Positions 30,125 through 39,175 are shown, numbered from the stretch's first letter. The stretch: 64,000 nt of DNA from Actinomyces johnsonii (GCF_006546835.1 NZ_VICB01000003.1:434001-498000); one strand, 5' to 3'. Notes: generated by a model from the sequence alone, not told the origin. Numbers and translations: made by a program.

Positions 30125-30171
30125 AGGTGCTCCTGTGCTGCGCTGGAACGGGAACCGGCTGCTTTCGATGG
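30125..30171 (-). repeat. Duplicated 5' leader of lipoprotein copy D
   Basis: This matches the leader of copy B (27119-27165): an identical AGCAGCCGGTTCCCGTTCC core, CAGCGCAGCA and a GGAGC ribosome binding site before an MRRRTF start. It is direct evidence that copies B and D descend from one duplicated unit. Confidence 0.8.
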
Positions 30172-30426
30172 TGGGCTGCGCACCATGCGCCGACAATGGG
30201 GAGTTGTTCCGGATGGGGCGTCTACACCACCTGCACCGCTACTGATGCGCCGGGACGTGACGCGGCTCAAAGCGCTGATGTTGCCCGCGCCCTGGGTGAG
30301 TCCTCCCTGTCGTCCATAGACTGTGCCGCGGTGCCCCGTCGTCGTCCCAAGACCGGACCAACCGGCCGTGATGGCTGCGAGCGCGCGGCACCACGTCCAC
30401 GTCCCCTGAATCAGGAACTAAGAACA
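30172..30426. other. Divergent intergenic region, lipoprotein array / fprA
   Basis: Non-coding stretch between the leftward lipoprotein unit and the rightward reductase gene. A TAGACT hexamer at 30317-30322 could be a -10 for the reductase with a leader of about 100 nt; no -35 match was recognised. GC rises back to chromosomal level across this stretch, so the island boundary is here. Confidence 0.4.
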
Positions 30427-31914
30427 GTGAACGCACGTCCTCTCAATGTCGCCGTCATCGGAGCAGGCCCCGCAGGCATCTACGCCTCGGACATCCTCTC
30501 GAAGTCGGGCATGGAGGTCTGTATCGACCTGTTCGAGCGGCTTCCTGCGCCCTACGGCTTGGTGCGCTACGGCGTCGCCCCCGACCACCCGCGCATTAAA
30601 CAGATCATCGTGGCCCTCTACAAGATCCTCCAGCGCGGGGACATCCGGCTCATCGGCAACGTTGAGGTCGGCCGTGACATCTCGGTGGCCGAGCTCCACG
30701 AGCACTACGACGCCATCGTCTTCTCCACCGGCGCTGACACTGACGCCCCCCTGGACATCCCCGGCGTCGACGCCCCCGAGTGCCACGGCGGCGCCGACTT
30801 CGTCTCCTGGTACGACGGCCACCCCGATCACCCGCGCACCTGGGACCTGAGTGCCAAGGAGGTCGCCGTCATCGGCGTCGGCAACGTGGCCCTGGACATC
30901 GCCCGCGTCCTGGCCAAGCACGCCGACGACCTCATGACCACTGAGATCCCGGCCAACGTCGCCGCCACCCTCCAGCAGTCCCCGGTCACCGACGTGCACG
31001 TCTTCGGGCGCCGCGGCCCCGCCCAGGTGAAGTTCACCCCGCTGGAGCTGCGCGAGCTCGGCAAGCAAGCCGACGTGGACGTCATCGTCGACGAGGAGGA
31101 CTTCGAGTACGACGAGGGCTCGCAGGCGGCCCTGGCCTCCTCCAACCAGCAGCGCCAGGTGGTCAAGGCCCTCGAGGGCTACGCGATGCAGGAACCGGAG
31201 GACCTCACCGCCTCCCACCGCATCCACATCCACCTCTTCTCCGCTCCCCACGAGGTCCTCACCGACGACGACGGCCACGTCGTGGGCCTGCGCACCGAGC
31301 GCACCCGCTTGACCGGCGACGGCAACGTCACCGGTACCGGCGAGTACCGCGACTGGCCCGTCCAGGCGATCTACCGAGCCGTCGGATACGCCTCCAGCGC
31401 CATCGAGGGCCTGCCCTTCGACGCCGAGCGGCACGTCGTCCCCAACGAGGGCGGCCGCGTCCTCGGCGAGGACGGCAAGCCGCTGACCGGCCTGTACGCC
31501 ACCGGATGGATCCGCCGCGGCCCCGTAGGCCTCATCGGCTCCACCAAGTCCGACGCGCAGGAGACCATCACGAACCTCGTGGCCGACGCGAATGCCGGTC
31601 TCCTGCACGCCGAGACCGACGACGAGACCCAGGTCGGCCACGACGCCCTCATCGCCCTGCTGGAGTCCCGCGGCATCCCCTTCACCAACTGGGAGGGCTG
31701 GGAGCTGCTGGACGCCTACGAGCGCGAGCTCGGCGAGGACTACGGTGAGGTTGTCGTCACCGGAGGCGACGCTAAGCCGCGCGAGCGCGTCAAGGTCGTC
31801 TCGCGCGATGCCATGACCGCGATCTCCCGTTCCACCGAGGTTCCCGAGGACCTCATCGGCCAGCCCGAGGCGGACCGCGTCCCCGAGCGGGTCGCCCACC
31901 GCTTGGCTGACTGA
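30427..31914 (+). CDS. Ferredoxin/adrenodoxin-type NADP+ reductase
   Basis: 495-residue FAD- and NADP(H)-dependent reductase of the adrenodoxin-reductase/FprA type. It transfers electrons between NADPH and ferredoxin. Visible: FAD motif VAVIGAGPAGIYASDIL at the N-terminus, PYGLVRYGVAPDHPRIK, NADP motif VAVIGVGNVALDIARVL near residue 150, and the family's GWIRRGPVGLIGSTKSDA near the end. I chose the GTG at 30427 because it begins the conserved domain with AGGAAC upstream; the frame is open further up without homology. A strong hairpin follows. Confidence 0.9.
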   Translation: MNARPLNVAVIGAGPAGIYASDILSKSGMEVCIDLFERLPAPYGLVRYGVAPDHPRIKQIIVALYKILQRGDIRLIGNVEVGRDISVAELHEHYDAIVFSTGADTDAPLDIPGVDAPECHGGADFVSWYDGHPDHPRTWDLSAKEVAVIGVGNVALDIARVLAKHADDLMTTEIPANVAATLQQSPVTDVHVFGRRGPAQVKFTPLELRELGKQADVDVIVDEEDFEYDEGSQAALASSNQQRQVVKALEGYAMQEPEDLTASHRIHIHLFSAPHEVLTDDDGHVVGLRTERTRLTGDGNVTGTGEYRDWPVQAIYRAVGYASSAIEGLPFDAERHVVPNEGGRVLGEDGKPLTGLYATGWIRRGPVGLIGSTKSDAQETITNLVADANAGLLHAETDDETQVGHDALIALLESRGIPFTNWEGWELLDAYERELGEDYGEVVVTGGDAKPRERVKVVSRDAMTAISRSTEVPEDLIGQPEADRVPERVAHRLAD

Positions 31915-31924
31915 ACTGACTGAG

Positions 31925-31955
31925 CCGGGACCGGCGGTTCCGCCGCCGGTCCCGG
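31925..31955 (+). terminator. Strong 13-bp hairpin after the ferredoxin reductase gene
   Basis: CCGGGACCGGCGG and its exact complement flank a 5-nt loop (TTCCG), 10 bp after the stop. No T-tract follows, as is common for GC-rich actinobacterial terminators. Confidence 0.75.
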
Positions 31956-32006
31956 TCGGCACACGTCAACCCGTTCCCTCACGACGACCATTTCGAAGGT
32001 AGAACC

Positions 32007-33122
32007 ATGCGAATCGGCGTTCCCACCGAGATCAAGGACAACGAGTTCCGCGTCGCCATTACGCCGGCCGGTGTTCACGCACTCACCCGGCGCGGGCACA
32101 CCGTGACTGTTCAGACGGGCGCCGGCCAGGGGGCCTCGATCCCCGATGCGGAGTACACCGCCGCCGGCGCCGCCCTGACCGACGACGTCCCGGCCCTGTG
32201 GGCCGACTCCGAGCTCGTCCTCAAGGTCAAGGAGCCGGTTGCCCGGGAGTACCAGTACCTGCGCCCGGACCTGCTGCTGTTCACCTACCTCCACCTGGCC
32301 GCGGACCGGGCCCTGACCGAGGAGCTGCTCGCCAAGCAGGTCACCGCCATCGCCTACGAGACCGTCGAGACCGACGCCGGCGCCCTGCCCCTCCTGGCGC
32401 CTATGTCGGAGATCGCCGGCCGCCTGGCCGCCCAGGTCGGCGCGGACGCCCTGCTGCGCCCCCACGGCGGGGCGGGCGTCCTGCTGGGCGGTGCCGCCGG
32501 GGTGCGGCGCGGGAACGTCGTCGTCCTGGGCGGCGGCACCGCCGGCCTGAGCGCCGCGCGTCTCGCCGCCGGCATGGGCGCGGACGTCACCGTCTTCGAC
32601 GTCGACCCCCTGCGCATGCGCCACATTGAGGAGATCGACGGCGGTGCCATCCGCACCCGCTTCTCCACCGAGCTCGACGTGGCCCGCGCCTGCGCCGGGG
32701 CGGACCTGGTCATCGGCGCCGTCCTCGTGCCCGGGGCCCGCACCCCCAGCCTCGTCACGCGCGCCACGGTGGAAACCATGCGACCCGGCAGCGTGCTGGT
32801 CGATATCGCCATCGATCAGGGCGGCTGCTTTGAGGACTCTCGCCCCACCACGCACTCGGAGCCCACCTTCGAGGTGGACGGCAAGATCTTCTACTGCGTG
32901 GCCAACATGCCTGGCGCCGTCCCGCACACCTCCACCTACGCGCTGACCAACGCCACCCTGCCCTACGCCCTCGCCCTGGCCGATGAGGGCTGGCGCGACG
33001 CCATCGCTGCGCGCCCCGATCTCGCGCGCGGCCTGAGCACGCACGCCGGGACGCTCTACACCGCCGGGGTCGGCGAGGCTCTGGACATCCCCACGGCCGA
33101 CGTCGTCGATCTGCTGAGCTGA
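32007..33122 (+). CDS. ald: Alanine dehydrogenase
   Basis: 371-residue NAD-dependent enzyme interconverting L-alanine with pyruvate and ammonia. Family features: N-terminal IGVPTEIKDNEFRVAITP, the pyruvate-site region KVKEPVAREYQYL and TYLHLA with catalytic lysine and histidine, the NAD motif VVLGGGTAGLSAARLAAGMGA, and NMPGAVPHTSTYALTNATLPY. The ATG at 32007 has GAAGGTAGAA upstream. It probably has its own promoter, because a terminator precedes it. Confidence 0.95.
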   Translation: MRIGVPTEIKDNEFRVAITPAGVHALTRRGHTVTVQTGAGQGASIPDAEYTAAGAALTDDVPALWADSELVLKVKEPVAREYQYLRPDLLLFTYLHLAADRALTEELLAKQVTAIAYETVETDAGALPLLAPMSEIAGRLAAQVGADALLRPHGGAGVLLGGAAGVRRGNVVVLGGGTAGLSAARLAAGMGADVTVFDVDPLRMRHIEEIDGGAIRTRFSTELDVARACAGADLVIGAVLVPGARTPSLVTRATVETMRPGSVLVDIAIDQGGCFEDSRPTTHSEPTFEVDGKIFYCVANMPGAVPHTSTYALTNATLPYALALADEGWRDAIAARPDLARGLSTHAGTLYTAGVGEALDIPTADVVDLLS

Positions 33123-33125
33123 GCG

Positions 33126-33710
33126 GTGAGAACCCGTCGCATCCGCGTCGCCAGCGGCACGGACCGCTGGGCGCACGACCTCTACCTGCGCGCCTTCCCC
33201 GAGGATGAGCGCCTGCCCTGGGCACTCATCCACCTGCTCAGCCTGCGGCGCGGCATCGACCTCGTCGCCTGGTGGGACCGGCCCGCCGGACCGACCCGTG
33301 CGGCCTCGCCGGATCCCGTCGCCCTGACCTGGACCGTGCGCCGCCCCGGCTCCCGGCTGCTCTACCTCTTCTACCTCGCCGTCGACGACGTCGCCCGCGG
33401 CCGCGGTGTGGGCACCCGCCTCCTGGCCGAGGTCGAGCGCCGTCACCCCGGCTGCAGCATCGTCCTGGACATCGAGCCCGTCATCGCCGAGGCCGACAAC
33501 GCCGAGCAGCGACGTCGCCGGCTCGCCTTCTACGAGCGCGCCGGCTTCCGCGACACTGGGTACGCGGTCCTCGACTCGACGGAGAAATACTGGACCCTCG
33601 TGCGCGAGGCGCCGGGAACCACCTTCGACCCCGACGACTTCCGCGATGCCCTGCGCTGCCTGGATTGCGGCCTCATCACCGCGCGAGTGGTCCCGCGCCA
33701 GCAGACATAG
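33126..33710 (+). CDS. GNAT-family N-acetyltransferase
   Basis: 194-residue acetyltransferase of unknown substrate. The acetyl-CoA motif A is visible as VARGRGVGTRLLAEVE, followed by LAFYERAGF, which is typical motif B. The GTG start lies 3 bp after the ald stop, so it is likely co-transcribed with ald. The protein ends with two cysteines (ALRCLDCG) that are unusual for the family but not diagnostic. Confidence 0.8.
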   Translation: MRTRRIRVASGTDRWAHDLYLRAFPEDERLPWALIHLLSLRRGIDLVAWWDRPAGPTRAASPDPVALTWTVRRPGSRLLYLFYLAVDDVARGRGVGTRLLAEVERRHPGCSIVLDIEPVIAEADNAEQRRRRLAFYERAGFRDTGYAVLDSTEKYWTLVREAPGTTFDPDDFRDALRCLDCGLITARVVPRQQT

Positions 33711-33731
33711 GTGGGACACAGGTTCATCCCA

Positions 33732-33743
33732 TAGTCTCCACCC
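33732..33743 (+). promoter_or_regulatory. Leaderless-type -10 (TAGTCT) before htpX
   Basis: TAGTCT at 33732-33737 is followed by exactly 6 nt and the ATG at 33744. No ribosome binding site lies between, so the transcript would start at the A of ATG. Confidence 0.6.
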
Positions 33744-34613
33744 ATGACAAGGACTCACCACTACAACGGTCTCAAGACCGCCGTCCTCCTGGGCGGCATG
33801 TGGAGCCTGCTTCTCCTTCTCGGCTACGCACTGACCCGGGGCACGGGCTCATCCATTTGGCTGTTCATCGTGCCGATCATCGGCGTCGCCCAGACCGCCT
33901 TCGCCTTCTGGAACTCCGACAAGATCGCGGTGCGCTCCATGGGCGCCATCGAGGTCACCGAGGACCAGCATCCCCAGATGTACGCCATTGTGCGCGAGCT
34001 CTCCGCCGCTGCCGGCCAGCCCATGCCGCGCCTCTACGTGGCCCCCACGATGAGCCCCAACGCCTTCGCCACTGGCCGCAACCCCTCGCACGCCGCTGTG
34101 TGCTGCACCCAGGGCATCCTTCAGCTCCTCAATGAGCGCGAGCTGCGCGGCGTCCTGGGCCATGAGCTCTCCCACGTCTACAACCGCGACATCCTCACCT
34201 CCTCGGTGGCTGCGGGCATCGCCGGCATCATCTCCTCAGTGGCCACCATGGCCCTGTGGTTCGGCGGCGGCAACCGGCGTGACCGGGACGGCGGCAACAT
34301 CATCGCCGTTCTGCTGCTCTCCCTCCTGGCGCCACTGGCCGCCACCATCACCCAGTTCGCCATCTCCCGGACCCGCGAGTACGACGCCGACCATGACGGC
34401 GCCGAGCTCACTCAGGACCCGCTCGCCTTGGCCAGCGCGCTCAGCAAGCTCGAGTCGGGCATCTCGCGCGTGCCCATGGGACAGGACCCGCGCCTCGAGC
34501 CGGTCTCCTCGATGATGATCGCCAACCCGTTCGGGAGCCTGCGCAACCTCTTCTCCACCCACCCTCCCATGGACAAGCGCATCGCCCGCCTCGAGCAGAT
34601 GGCCGGGTACTGA
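33744..34613 (+). CDS. htpX: HtpX-type M48 membrane metalloprotease
   Basis: 289-residue zinc protease with four hydrophobic segments, two at the N-terminus and two after the active site. The zinc motif HELSH is at residues 140-144, with the downstream glutamate in REYDADHDGAEL. HtpX enzymes clear misfolded membrane proteins. It is expected to be stress-linked and preceded by a leaderless-type promoter. The next gene starts 2 bp after its stop. Confidence 0.93.
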   Translation: MTRTHHYNGLKTAVLLGGMWSLLLLLGYALTRGTGSSIWLFIVPIIGVAQTAFAFWNSDKIAVRSMGAIEVTEDQHPQMYAIVRELSAAAGQPMPRLYVAPTMSPNAFATGRNPSHAAVCCTQGILQLLNERELRGVLGHELSHVYNRDILTSSVAAGIAGIISSVATMALWFGGGNRRDRDGGNIIAVLLLSLLAPLAATITQFAISRTREYDADHDGAELTQDPLALASALSKLESGISRVPMGQDPRLEPVSSMMIANPFGSLRNLFSTHPPMDKRIARLEQMAGY

Positions 34614-34615
34614 CG

Positions 34616-35158
34616 GTGACCCTGACCGTCGTCGGCGGACTGCCGGCAGTCGGCAAGACCGCCGTGTGCCGGGAGGTCCTGCGCCTGCGTGCCGAGGGAC
34701 AGGCGCAGAGCCAACCGCCGACCTGGCTGCGCATCGACTCCATCGAGCAGGCTCTGCGGGACAGTGGCGAGATGCTTCCCGGCATGCCCGGAGGGGCTGG
34801 CTACTACGTGGCTGCCGCCGTCGCCCGGGACGTCCTGGCCGCGGGCGGTGAGGTCCTGGTCGAATGCGTCAACCCGCTGCCCATCACCCGCCGTCTGTGG
34901 GAGGAAACCGCCTCGGCCCAGGGATGCTGGTTCCTCGCCGTCGAGCTCACCTGCTCCGATGCGGCCGAGCACCGCCGCCGTGCCCGGCAGCGGGTCGGCG
35001 ATATCGAGGGCCTCAAGCTGCCGGACTGGAAGGAGATCACCCGCCGTGACTACGCCCCCTGGCCCGAGGCCGACCTCCGCCTGGATACCGCCCGGCTCAC
35101 TGCCGTCGAGGCGGCCCGGGCCATTGTCGATCTCGGCCTCGCGGGCAGAGCCAGGTGA
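34616..35158 (+). CDS. P-loop kinase/ATPase of unknown substrate
   Basis: 180-residue protein beginning with a Walker A motif GGLPAVGKT at residues 7-15. The size and the later arginine-rich segment (RRRARQRVGDIEG) resemble small zeta-toxin/gluconate-kinase-like phosphotransferases. Substrate unknown. It is translationally coupled to the next gene (GTGA overlap), which encodes another phosphotransferase, and follows htpX by 2 bp. Confidence 0.65.
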   Translation: MTLTVVGGLPAVGKTAVCREVLRLRAEGQAQSQPPTWLRIDSIEQALRDSGEMLPGMPGGAGYYVAAAVARDVLAAGGEVLVECVNPLPITRRLWEETASAQGCWFLAVELTCSDAAEHRRRARQRVGDIEGLKLPDWKEITRRDYAPWPEADLRLDTARLTAVEAARAIVDLGLAGRAR

Positions 35159-36213
35159 TGATGGATAGGGGAGTGGGCAGCCCACCCCCAACCGAAACCG
35201 ACGATGATCTCGCCCGACGTATCCAGGGGGCCGTCGGCGGCGGTGAGCTGCGCGGCGCGACGTCCGGACCGGTTGAGCGGCTAGGAGCCGGAGAGAGCTA
35301 CGTTGCCTGGCGAATCGGCTCCGGTGACCAGGCACGGGTCCTGCGTGTTCCCCGGCGCTCGCCCCATGAGATGCCCCGCTCGATGACGGCCGAGTTCGAG
35401 ACCCTCAGACGTGTCCCGTCCGAGCTCGGAACCAGTGCCATCGCTTTGGAGACCGGAGTCGACAACCCGCTCGGCACCCCCTACATGGTGACCACCCACG
35501 TTCCCGGCCGGGCTCTGCGCGCCACCGACTGGAACCGGCAGCTCGCGACCGCCCTCGCCCACCAGATCGCCCGCCTGCACGAGGCGCTTGCGGTCCCGGC
35601 TACCCCGACCGATGCGGCCGGCGAGGCCAGCCCTGCGCCGTTGGCCGCCCGGGTGCCGGGCGCTGGCGAGCAGGGGGAGGAGATGCTCGCCTGGTGGGGT
35701 GATCGCCACCCGGTCACTCTCACCGACCCTCGCGTCACCGCGCTTCTGCCCGCCTGGCGCCATGAGCTCGCCCGACTCGACCCCGCCTTCGAGACCGTCC
35801 CCACCCACCCGCTTATCCACGGCGACGTCGTCGCTCCGAACGTCATCCTCGGTTCCGACGGTGTTCCGCGGTTCATCGACTTCGAGTGGTCAGGCCCCGG
35901 CGATACTGCCAAGGATCTGGCCCTCATCGGCGGCTGGGTGACCGGCGGGCCCTGGTACCTGCCTATGACGCCCGACGACGTCGCCGCCTTCGTCACTGAG
36001 TACTCTCGGTACTTGCGCCACCTGTTGCGCTCGCGGCTCTCGCAGGACACCGATGCCATCGACCCGCGGCAGCTGCTGGCCCGTCGAGACGCCTACGAGC
36101 TCCTCGATCGCCTGGGCAACCTCCTGTACTGCCTGAGCCGCCCCGGCGAGGCTCGCTATGGGAGATGGGCCGACGAGATCGCCCACAGCCTGGTCACCCG
36201 ACTCGCAGACTGA
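35155..36213 (+). CDS. Aminoglycoside-phosphotransferase-like small-molecule kinase
   Basis: 352-residue APH/choline-kinase fold protein. The Brenner motif HGDVVAPN is at residues 222-229 and the metal-binding DFE in FIDFEWSGPGD follows. The true substrate may be a sugar, an antibiotic or a metabolite; the family name alone does not imply resistance. Start codons GTG 35155, ATG 35158 and ATG 35161 are nearly equivalent. It is coupled to the P-loop kinase gene, and the pair may act together. Confidence 0.75.
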   Translation: MMMDRGVGSPPPTETDDDLARRIQGAVGGGELRGATSGPVERLGAGESYVAWRIGSGDQARVLRVPRRSPHEMPRSMTAEFETLRRVPSELGTSAIALETGVDNPLGTPYMVTTHVPGRALRATDWNRQLATALAHQIARLHEALAVPATPTDAAGEASPAPLAARVPGAGEQGEEMLAWWGDRHPVTLTDPRVTALLPAWRHELARLDPAFETVPTHPLIHGDVVAPNVILGSDGVPRFIDFEWSGPGDTAKDLALIGGWVTGGPWYLPMTPDDVAAFVTEYSRYLRHLLRSRLSQDTDAIDPRQLLARRDAYELLDRLGNLLYCLSRPGEARYGRWADEIAHSLVTRLAD

Positions 36214-36291
36214 CATGTCGGGCTAGCCCCACCAAAGCCTCGCCAGGTGACAGGATTGGGCATGATTCCAGGCCTGAGGAGGATATGGGGC

Positions 36292-37551
36292 ATGAACCGA
36301 TCAACATGGGCCGCGCGCTACCGTCGACTCGGCAGGGACGCCGCCTTCCTCCTCCTGAGCTGGCCACTGAGCCTGCTCGCCTTCTGCCTCGTGCTTCCGC
36401 TGACGGTTGCCGGCACCGGTACCGTCATCATCGGGGTCGGTCTCCTCCTCCTGGTCCTGGCCCTGAGCATCGCCGGGGGCTTCGCCAACCTGGCCCGCCT
36501 CGGCGTGGCGCGCCTGGACGAGCGTGAGCCCAGGCCGGGCGGCTATCTGCCTCCTGTTCCGGAGGCCTCCGCGCGCCGTCGGCTCTTGCGACGCCTGCGC
36601 GACCCCCAGCGCTGGGTGGACCTGCTGTGGGTCATCGTCTACTTCCCGGTGTCCCTCATCACCTGGATCCTCACCGTCGTGTGGCTGGCCCTGGCCGTGG
36701 GTGGCTTCCTCGCCCCTATCGCCGATGTCATTACCGAATCAATCCTTGGAGACCAACGCCAGGGGCTATCCGATCTTCTGGGCCTGTATCCGCCCCTGCT
36801 CTGGGACGTCGTCATCGATCTCGCCTGCGGCATCATCTTCTCCCTGACCGCCCCCTTCATCCTACGGGGCCTGGCCGCCATGCAGACGGGATTCATCCGC
36901 GGCATGCTCTCCTGGCGCAGCGAGGTCAGCCGCCTGCAAACCTCCCGGGCCGCTGTCCAACGGGCCGAGGCCGACACCCGCCGCCGCCTGGAGCGCGACA
37001 TCCACGACGGCCCCCAACAGCGCCTCGTACGCCTGCGCATGGACCTGGCCCGGGCCCAGCGTCAGGCCGAGAAGGACCCGGTGGCAGCCTCCGCGATCAT
37101 CCAGGGCGCCATGGACCAGACCCAGCAGACCCTCGATGAGCTGCGCCAGCTCTCCCGCGGCATCGCCCCGCCCGTCCTCGTCGACCGCGGCCTGGCCGCC
37201 GCCATCACCGAGGCCGCCACCCGCTCCTCCGTCCCGGTCACTGTGAGCACCGAGCTGTCCCAGGACCTTCCCGACCACGTCTCCCAAGCCGCCTACTTCG
37301 TTGTCAGCGAGTCCCTGGCCAACCTCAACAAGCACTCCGGGGCCACGGCCGCCGGCGTCGAGGCCCGCGTCGTCGACGGCGCCCTGCAGGTGAGGATCAG
37401 CGACAACGGCATCGGTGGGGCATCGACCGCCAAGGGCCACGGCCTGGCCGGCCTGGTCGAGCGCCTAAGCGGCGTCGACGGTAGGCTCACGCTCACATCC
37501 CCGACCGGCGGGCCGACCACAGTGGAGGCGATGATCCCGTGCGCGTTCTGA
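36292..37551 (+). CDS. NarL-type sensor histidine kinase
   Basis: 419 residues from the ATG at 36292, which has AGGAGG 9 nt upstream; codons at 36247 and 36262 extend it without such a site. The N-terminal half holds four or so membrane helices. A HisKA_3-type dimerisation domain has the phospho-acceptor His238 in ERDIHDGPQQRL, and a C-terminal HATPase domain carries VRISDNGIGGAS and GHGLAGLVERL. The signal is unknown. It overlaps the cognate regulator gene by 13 bp. Confidence 0.9.
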   Translation: MNRSTWAARYRRLGRDAAFLLLSWPLSLLAFCLVLPLTVAGTGTVIIGVGLLLLVLALSIAGGFANLARLGVARLDEREPRPGGYLPPVPEASARRRLLRRLRDPQRWVDLLWVIVYFPVSLITWILTVVWLALAVGGFLAPIADVITESILGDQRQGLSDLLGLYPPLLWDVVIDLACGIIFSLTAPFILRGLAAMQTGFIRGMLSWRSEVSRLQTSRAAVQRAEADTRRRLERDIHDGPQQRLVRLRMDLARAQRQAEKDPVAASAIIQGAMDQTQQTLDELRQLSRGIAPPVLVDRGLAAAITEAATRSSVPVTVSTELSQDLPDHVSQAAYFVVSESLANLNKHSGATAAGVEARVVDGALQVRISDNGIGGASTAKGHGLAGLVERLSGVDGRLTLTSPTGGPTTVEAMIPCAF

Positions 37552-38183
37552 TCGCTGATGACTCCGTCCTCCTGCGCGAGGGACTGGCACTCATCCTGAC
37601 CGACGGCGGGCACGAGGTCGTCGGGGGAGTGGGGGACGGCGAGGCTCTCGTGAGCGAGGCGCTGCGGCTGCGGCCCGACGTCGTCGTCGCCGACATCCGC
37701 ATGCCTCCGTCCCACACCGACGAGGGCCTGCGCGCCACGACCCGCATCCGCGACCAGTGGCCGGGCGCCCCCATCCTGCTGCTGAGCCAGTACGTCGTCG
37801 CAGGCTACCTGCCTGATCTCCTGGCTGACGGCGGAGGCGCCCTGGGCTACCTCCTCAAGGACCGGGTCGGCGACATCGACGCCTTCCTCAGCGCGGTCGA
37901 GCGGGTGGCGCGCGGTGAGCTCGTCCTGGATCCCGACGTCGTCTCCCAGGTTCTCCAGCGCGGACGGCGCGACGACCCGCTCGCCGAGCTCACGCCCCGT
38001 GAGCGCGAGGTGCTGGCGCTTATGGCCGAGGGCCGCACCAACGCCGGCATCGCCGAGATCATGGTGGTCACCGAGGGCGCCGTGGAGAAGCACACCCAGC
38101 GGATCTTCGCCAAGCTCGGCCTGCTGCCCGACGCTGCCGTCCACCGCCGCGTCAAGGCCGTCCTGGCACTTCTGTCAGCCTAG
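37539..38183 (+). CDS. NarL/LuxR-family response regulator
   Basis: 214-residue regulator with a receiver domain (phospho-acceptor Asp52 in VVVADIRMPP, acidic pair ADD at 6-8, Lys in LLKDR) and a C-terminal LuxR helix-turn-helix (LTPREREVLALMAEGRTNAGIA). It is the partner of the overlapping histidine kinase. Targets are unknown. Confidence 0.93.
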   Translation: MRVLIADDSVLLREGLALILTDGGHEVVGGVGDGEALVSEALRLRPDVVVADIRMPPSHTDEGLRATTRIRDQWPGAPILLLSQYVVAGYLPDLLADGGGALGYLLKDRVGDIDAFLSAVERVARGELVLDPDVVSQVLQRGRRDDPLAELTPREREVLALMAEGRTNAGIAEIMVVTEGAVEKHTQRIFAKLGLLPDAAVHRRVKAVLALLSA

Positions 38184-38213
38184 CGCGGTGCTTCGACCGC
38201 AGTTCTATCGGTT

Positions 38214-38711
38214 CTATCGGTAGTTGACGAACTGGAGGGCGGCGTCGACGTCGAGGTTCTTCAGCAGGGCGATGACCGTCTGGAGGTCGTCACGGGACTT
38301 GGAGGTCACACGCACCTCATCGCCCTGGATCGTGGCCTTGACGCTCTTGGGACCCTCGTCGCGGATCGCCTTGGTGATCTTCTTGGCGACCTCCTGGGCG
38401 AGTCCCTCGCGCAGGGGACAGGCCAGACGATAGATCTTGCCCGAGGGACGCGGCTCCTTGTCCCCCAGGTCCAGGGCCTTGAGGGAGACGCCGCGGCGGA
38501 AGAGCTTGGACTCCAGGACGTCCAGGATCGCCAGGACCCGTTCGGCCGTGTTGGCCTCCAGGGTGATGGTGTCACCGGACAGACTCACGGAGGCGTCGAC
38601 GCCGCGGAAGTCGTAGCGCTGGGAGATCTCCTTGGCGCACTGGTTGACGGCGTTGTCCACCTCCTGGCGGTCGAGGCGGGAGACGACGTCGAAGGAGGAG
38701 TCGTTGGCCAT
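38214..38711 (-). CDS. YajQ-family nucleotide-binding protein
   Basis: 165-residue UPF0234/YajQ protein: [20 protein letters not shown] at the start and [14 protein letters not shown] with a final FVNYR motif, complete length. Some family members bind cyclic di-GMP and act with transcription factors; this is not shown here. GGAAAGGAC precedes the ATG. It is convergent with the response regulator gene, with a 9-bp direct repeat (TTCTATCGG twice) at the junction. Confidence 0.93.
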   Translation of the reverse strand: MANDSSFDVVSRLDRQEVDNAVNQCAKEISQRYDFRGVDASVSLSGDTITLEANTAERVLAILDVLESKLFRRGVSLKALDLGDKEPRPSGKIYRLACPLREGLAQEVAKKITKAIRDEGPKSVKATIQGDEVRVTSKSRDDLQTVIALLKNLDVDAALQFVNYR

Positions 38712-38756
38712 GGCGGCAGTCCTTTCCGGGGTGGGACTTCAGTCGACCCGAGTCTA
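38712..38756 (-). promoter_or_regulatory. Putative yajQ promoter and leader
   Basis: On the minus strand TAGACT (38751-38756) lies about 40 nt before the ATG and fits the TANNNT -10 pattern used elsewhere in the window. GGAAAGGAC serves as ribosome binding site. No -35 match was recognised. Confidence 0.35.
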
Positions 38757-38870
38757 GGCGGGTTGTTCTGTGAGGAGGGTCCTACGGGGGCGATTGGCGC
38801 TGTGCGCCGCTGCCTTGCTATTCTTCCACGGCGCCAAGCGATGGCCGGGAGGCCTGAGTGCGGAGCCAAA

Positions 38871-38952
38871 GGCGGGTTGCCCGAGCGGCCAATGGGAGCT
38901 GACTGTAAATCAGCCGCGTAATGCTACGGGGGTTCGAATCCCTCACCCGCCA
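38871..38952 (+). tRNA. tRNA-Tyr (anticodon GTA)
   Basis: 82-nt class II tRNA with long variable arm. The acceptor pairs GGCGGGT with ACCCGCC, the anticodon loop reads CTGTAAA (GTA), and the T-arm GGGGG-TTCGAAT-CCCTC is near canonical. CCA is not encoded. Confidence 0.93.
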
Positions 38953-38974
38953 CGCCGATCACTCGTTGATCGCA

Positions 38975-38993
38975 CCTCACCCTTGCGGTGAGG
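38975..38993 (+). terminator. Hairpin after tRNA-Tyr
   Basis: CCTCACC pairs with GGTGAGG across a 5-nt loop (CTTGC). There is no T-tract. Confidence 0.5.
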
Positions 38994-39064
38994 GCCGCAG
39001 TGAGCGAAGCCACGGCGGGCCGAATTGCCAGAGCAGTTCGGATCTGCCTAGGATTCGGCTCGTT

Positions 39065-39137
39065 GCCCCGATAGCTCAGTCGGCAGAGCGTCTCCATGGT
39101 AAGGAGAAGGTCAAGGGTTCGATTCCCTTTCGGGGCT
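39065..39137 (+). tRNA. tRNA-Thr (anticodon GGT)
   Basis: 73-nt cloverleaf with acceptor GCCCCGA/TCGGGGC, anticodon stem TCTCC/GGAGA and loop ATGGTAA (GGT), T-loop TTCGATT. CCA is not encoded. It lies in the tRNA-Thr, tRNA-Met, rpmG order common in actinobacteria. Confidence 0.93.
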
Positions 39138-39145
39138 CTCGCAGC

Positions 39146-39162
39146 GGGGGCCATTGGCCCCC
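39146..39162 (+). terminator. Hairpin after tRNA-Thr
   Basis: GGGGGCC pairs with GGCCCCC across a 3-nt loop, 9 nt after the tRNA. It could separate tRNA-Thr from tRNA-Met or act in processing. Confidence 0.55.
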
Positions 39163-39175
39163 ATTGTGGTCATAT

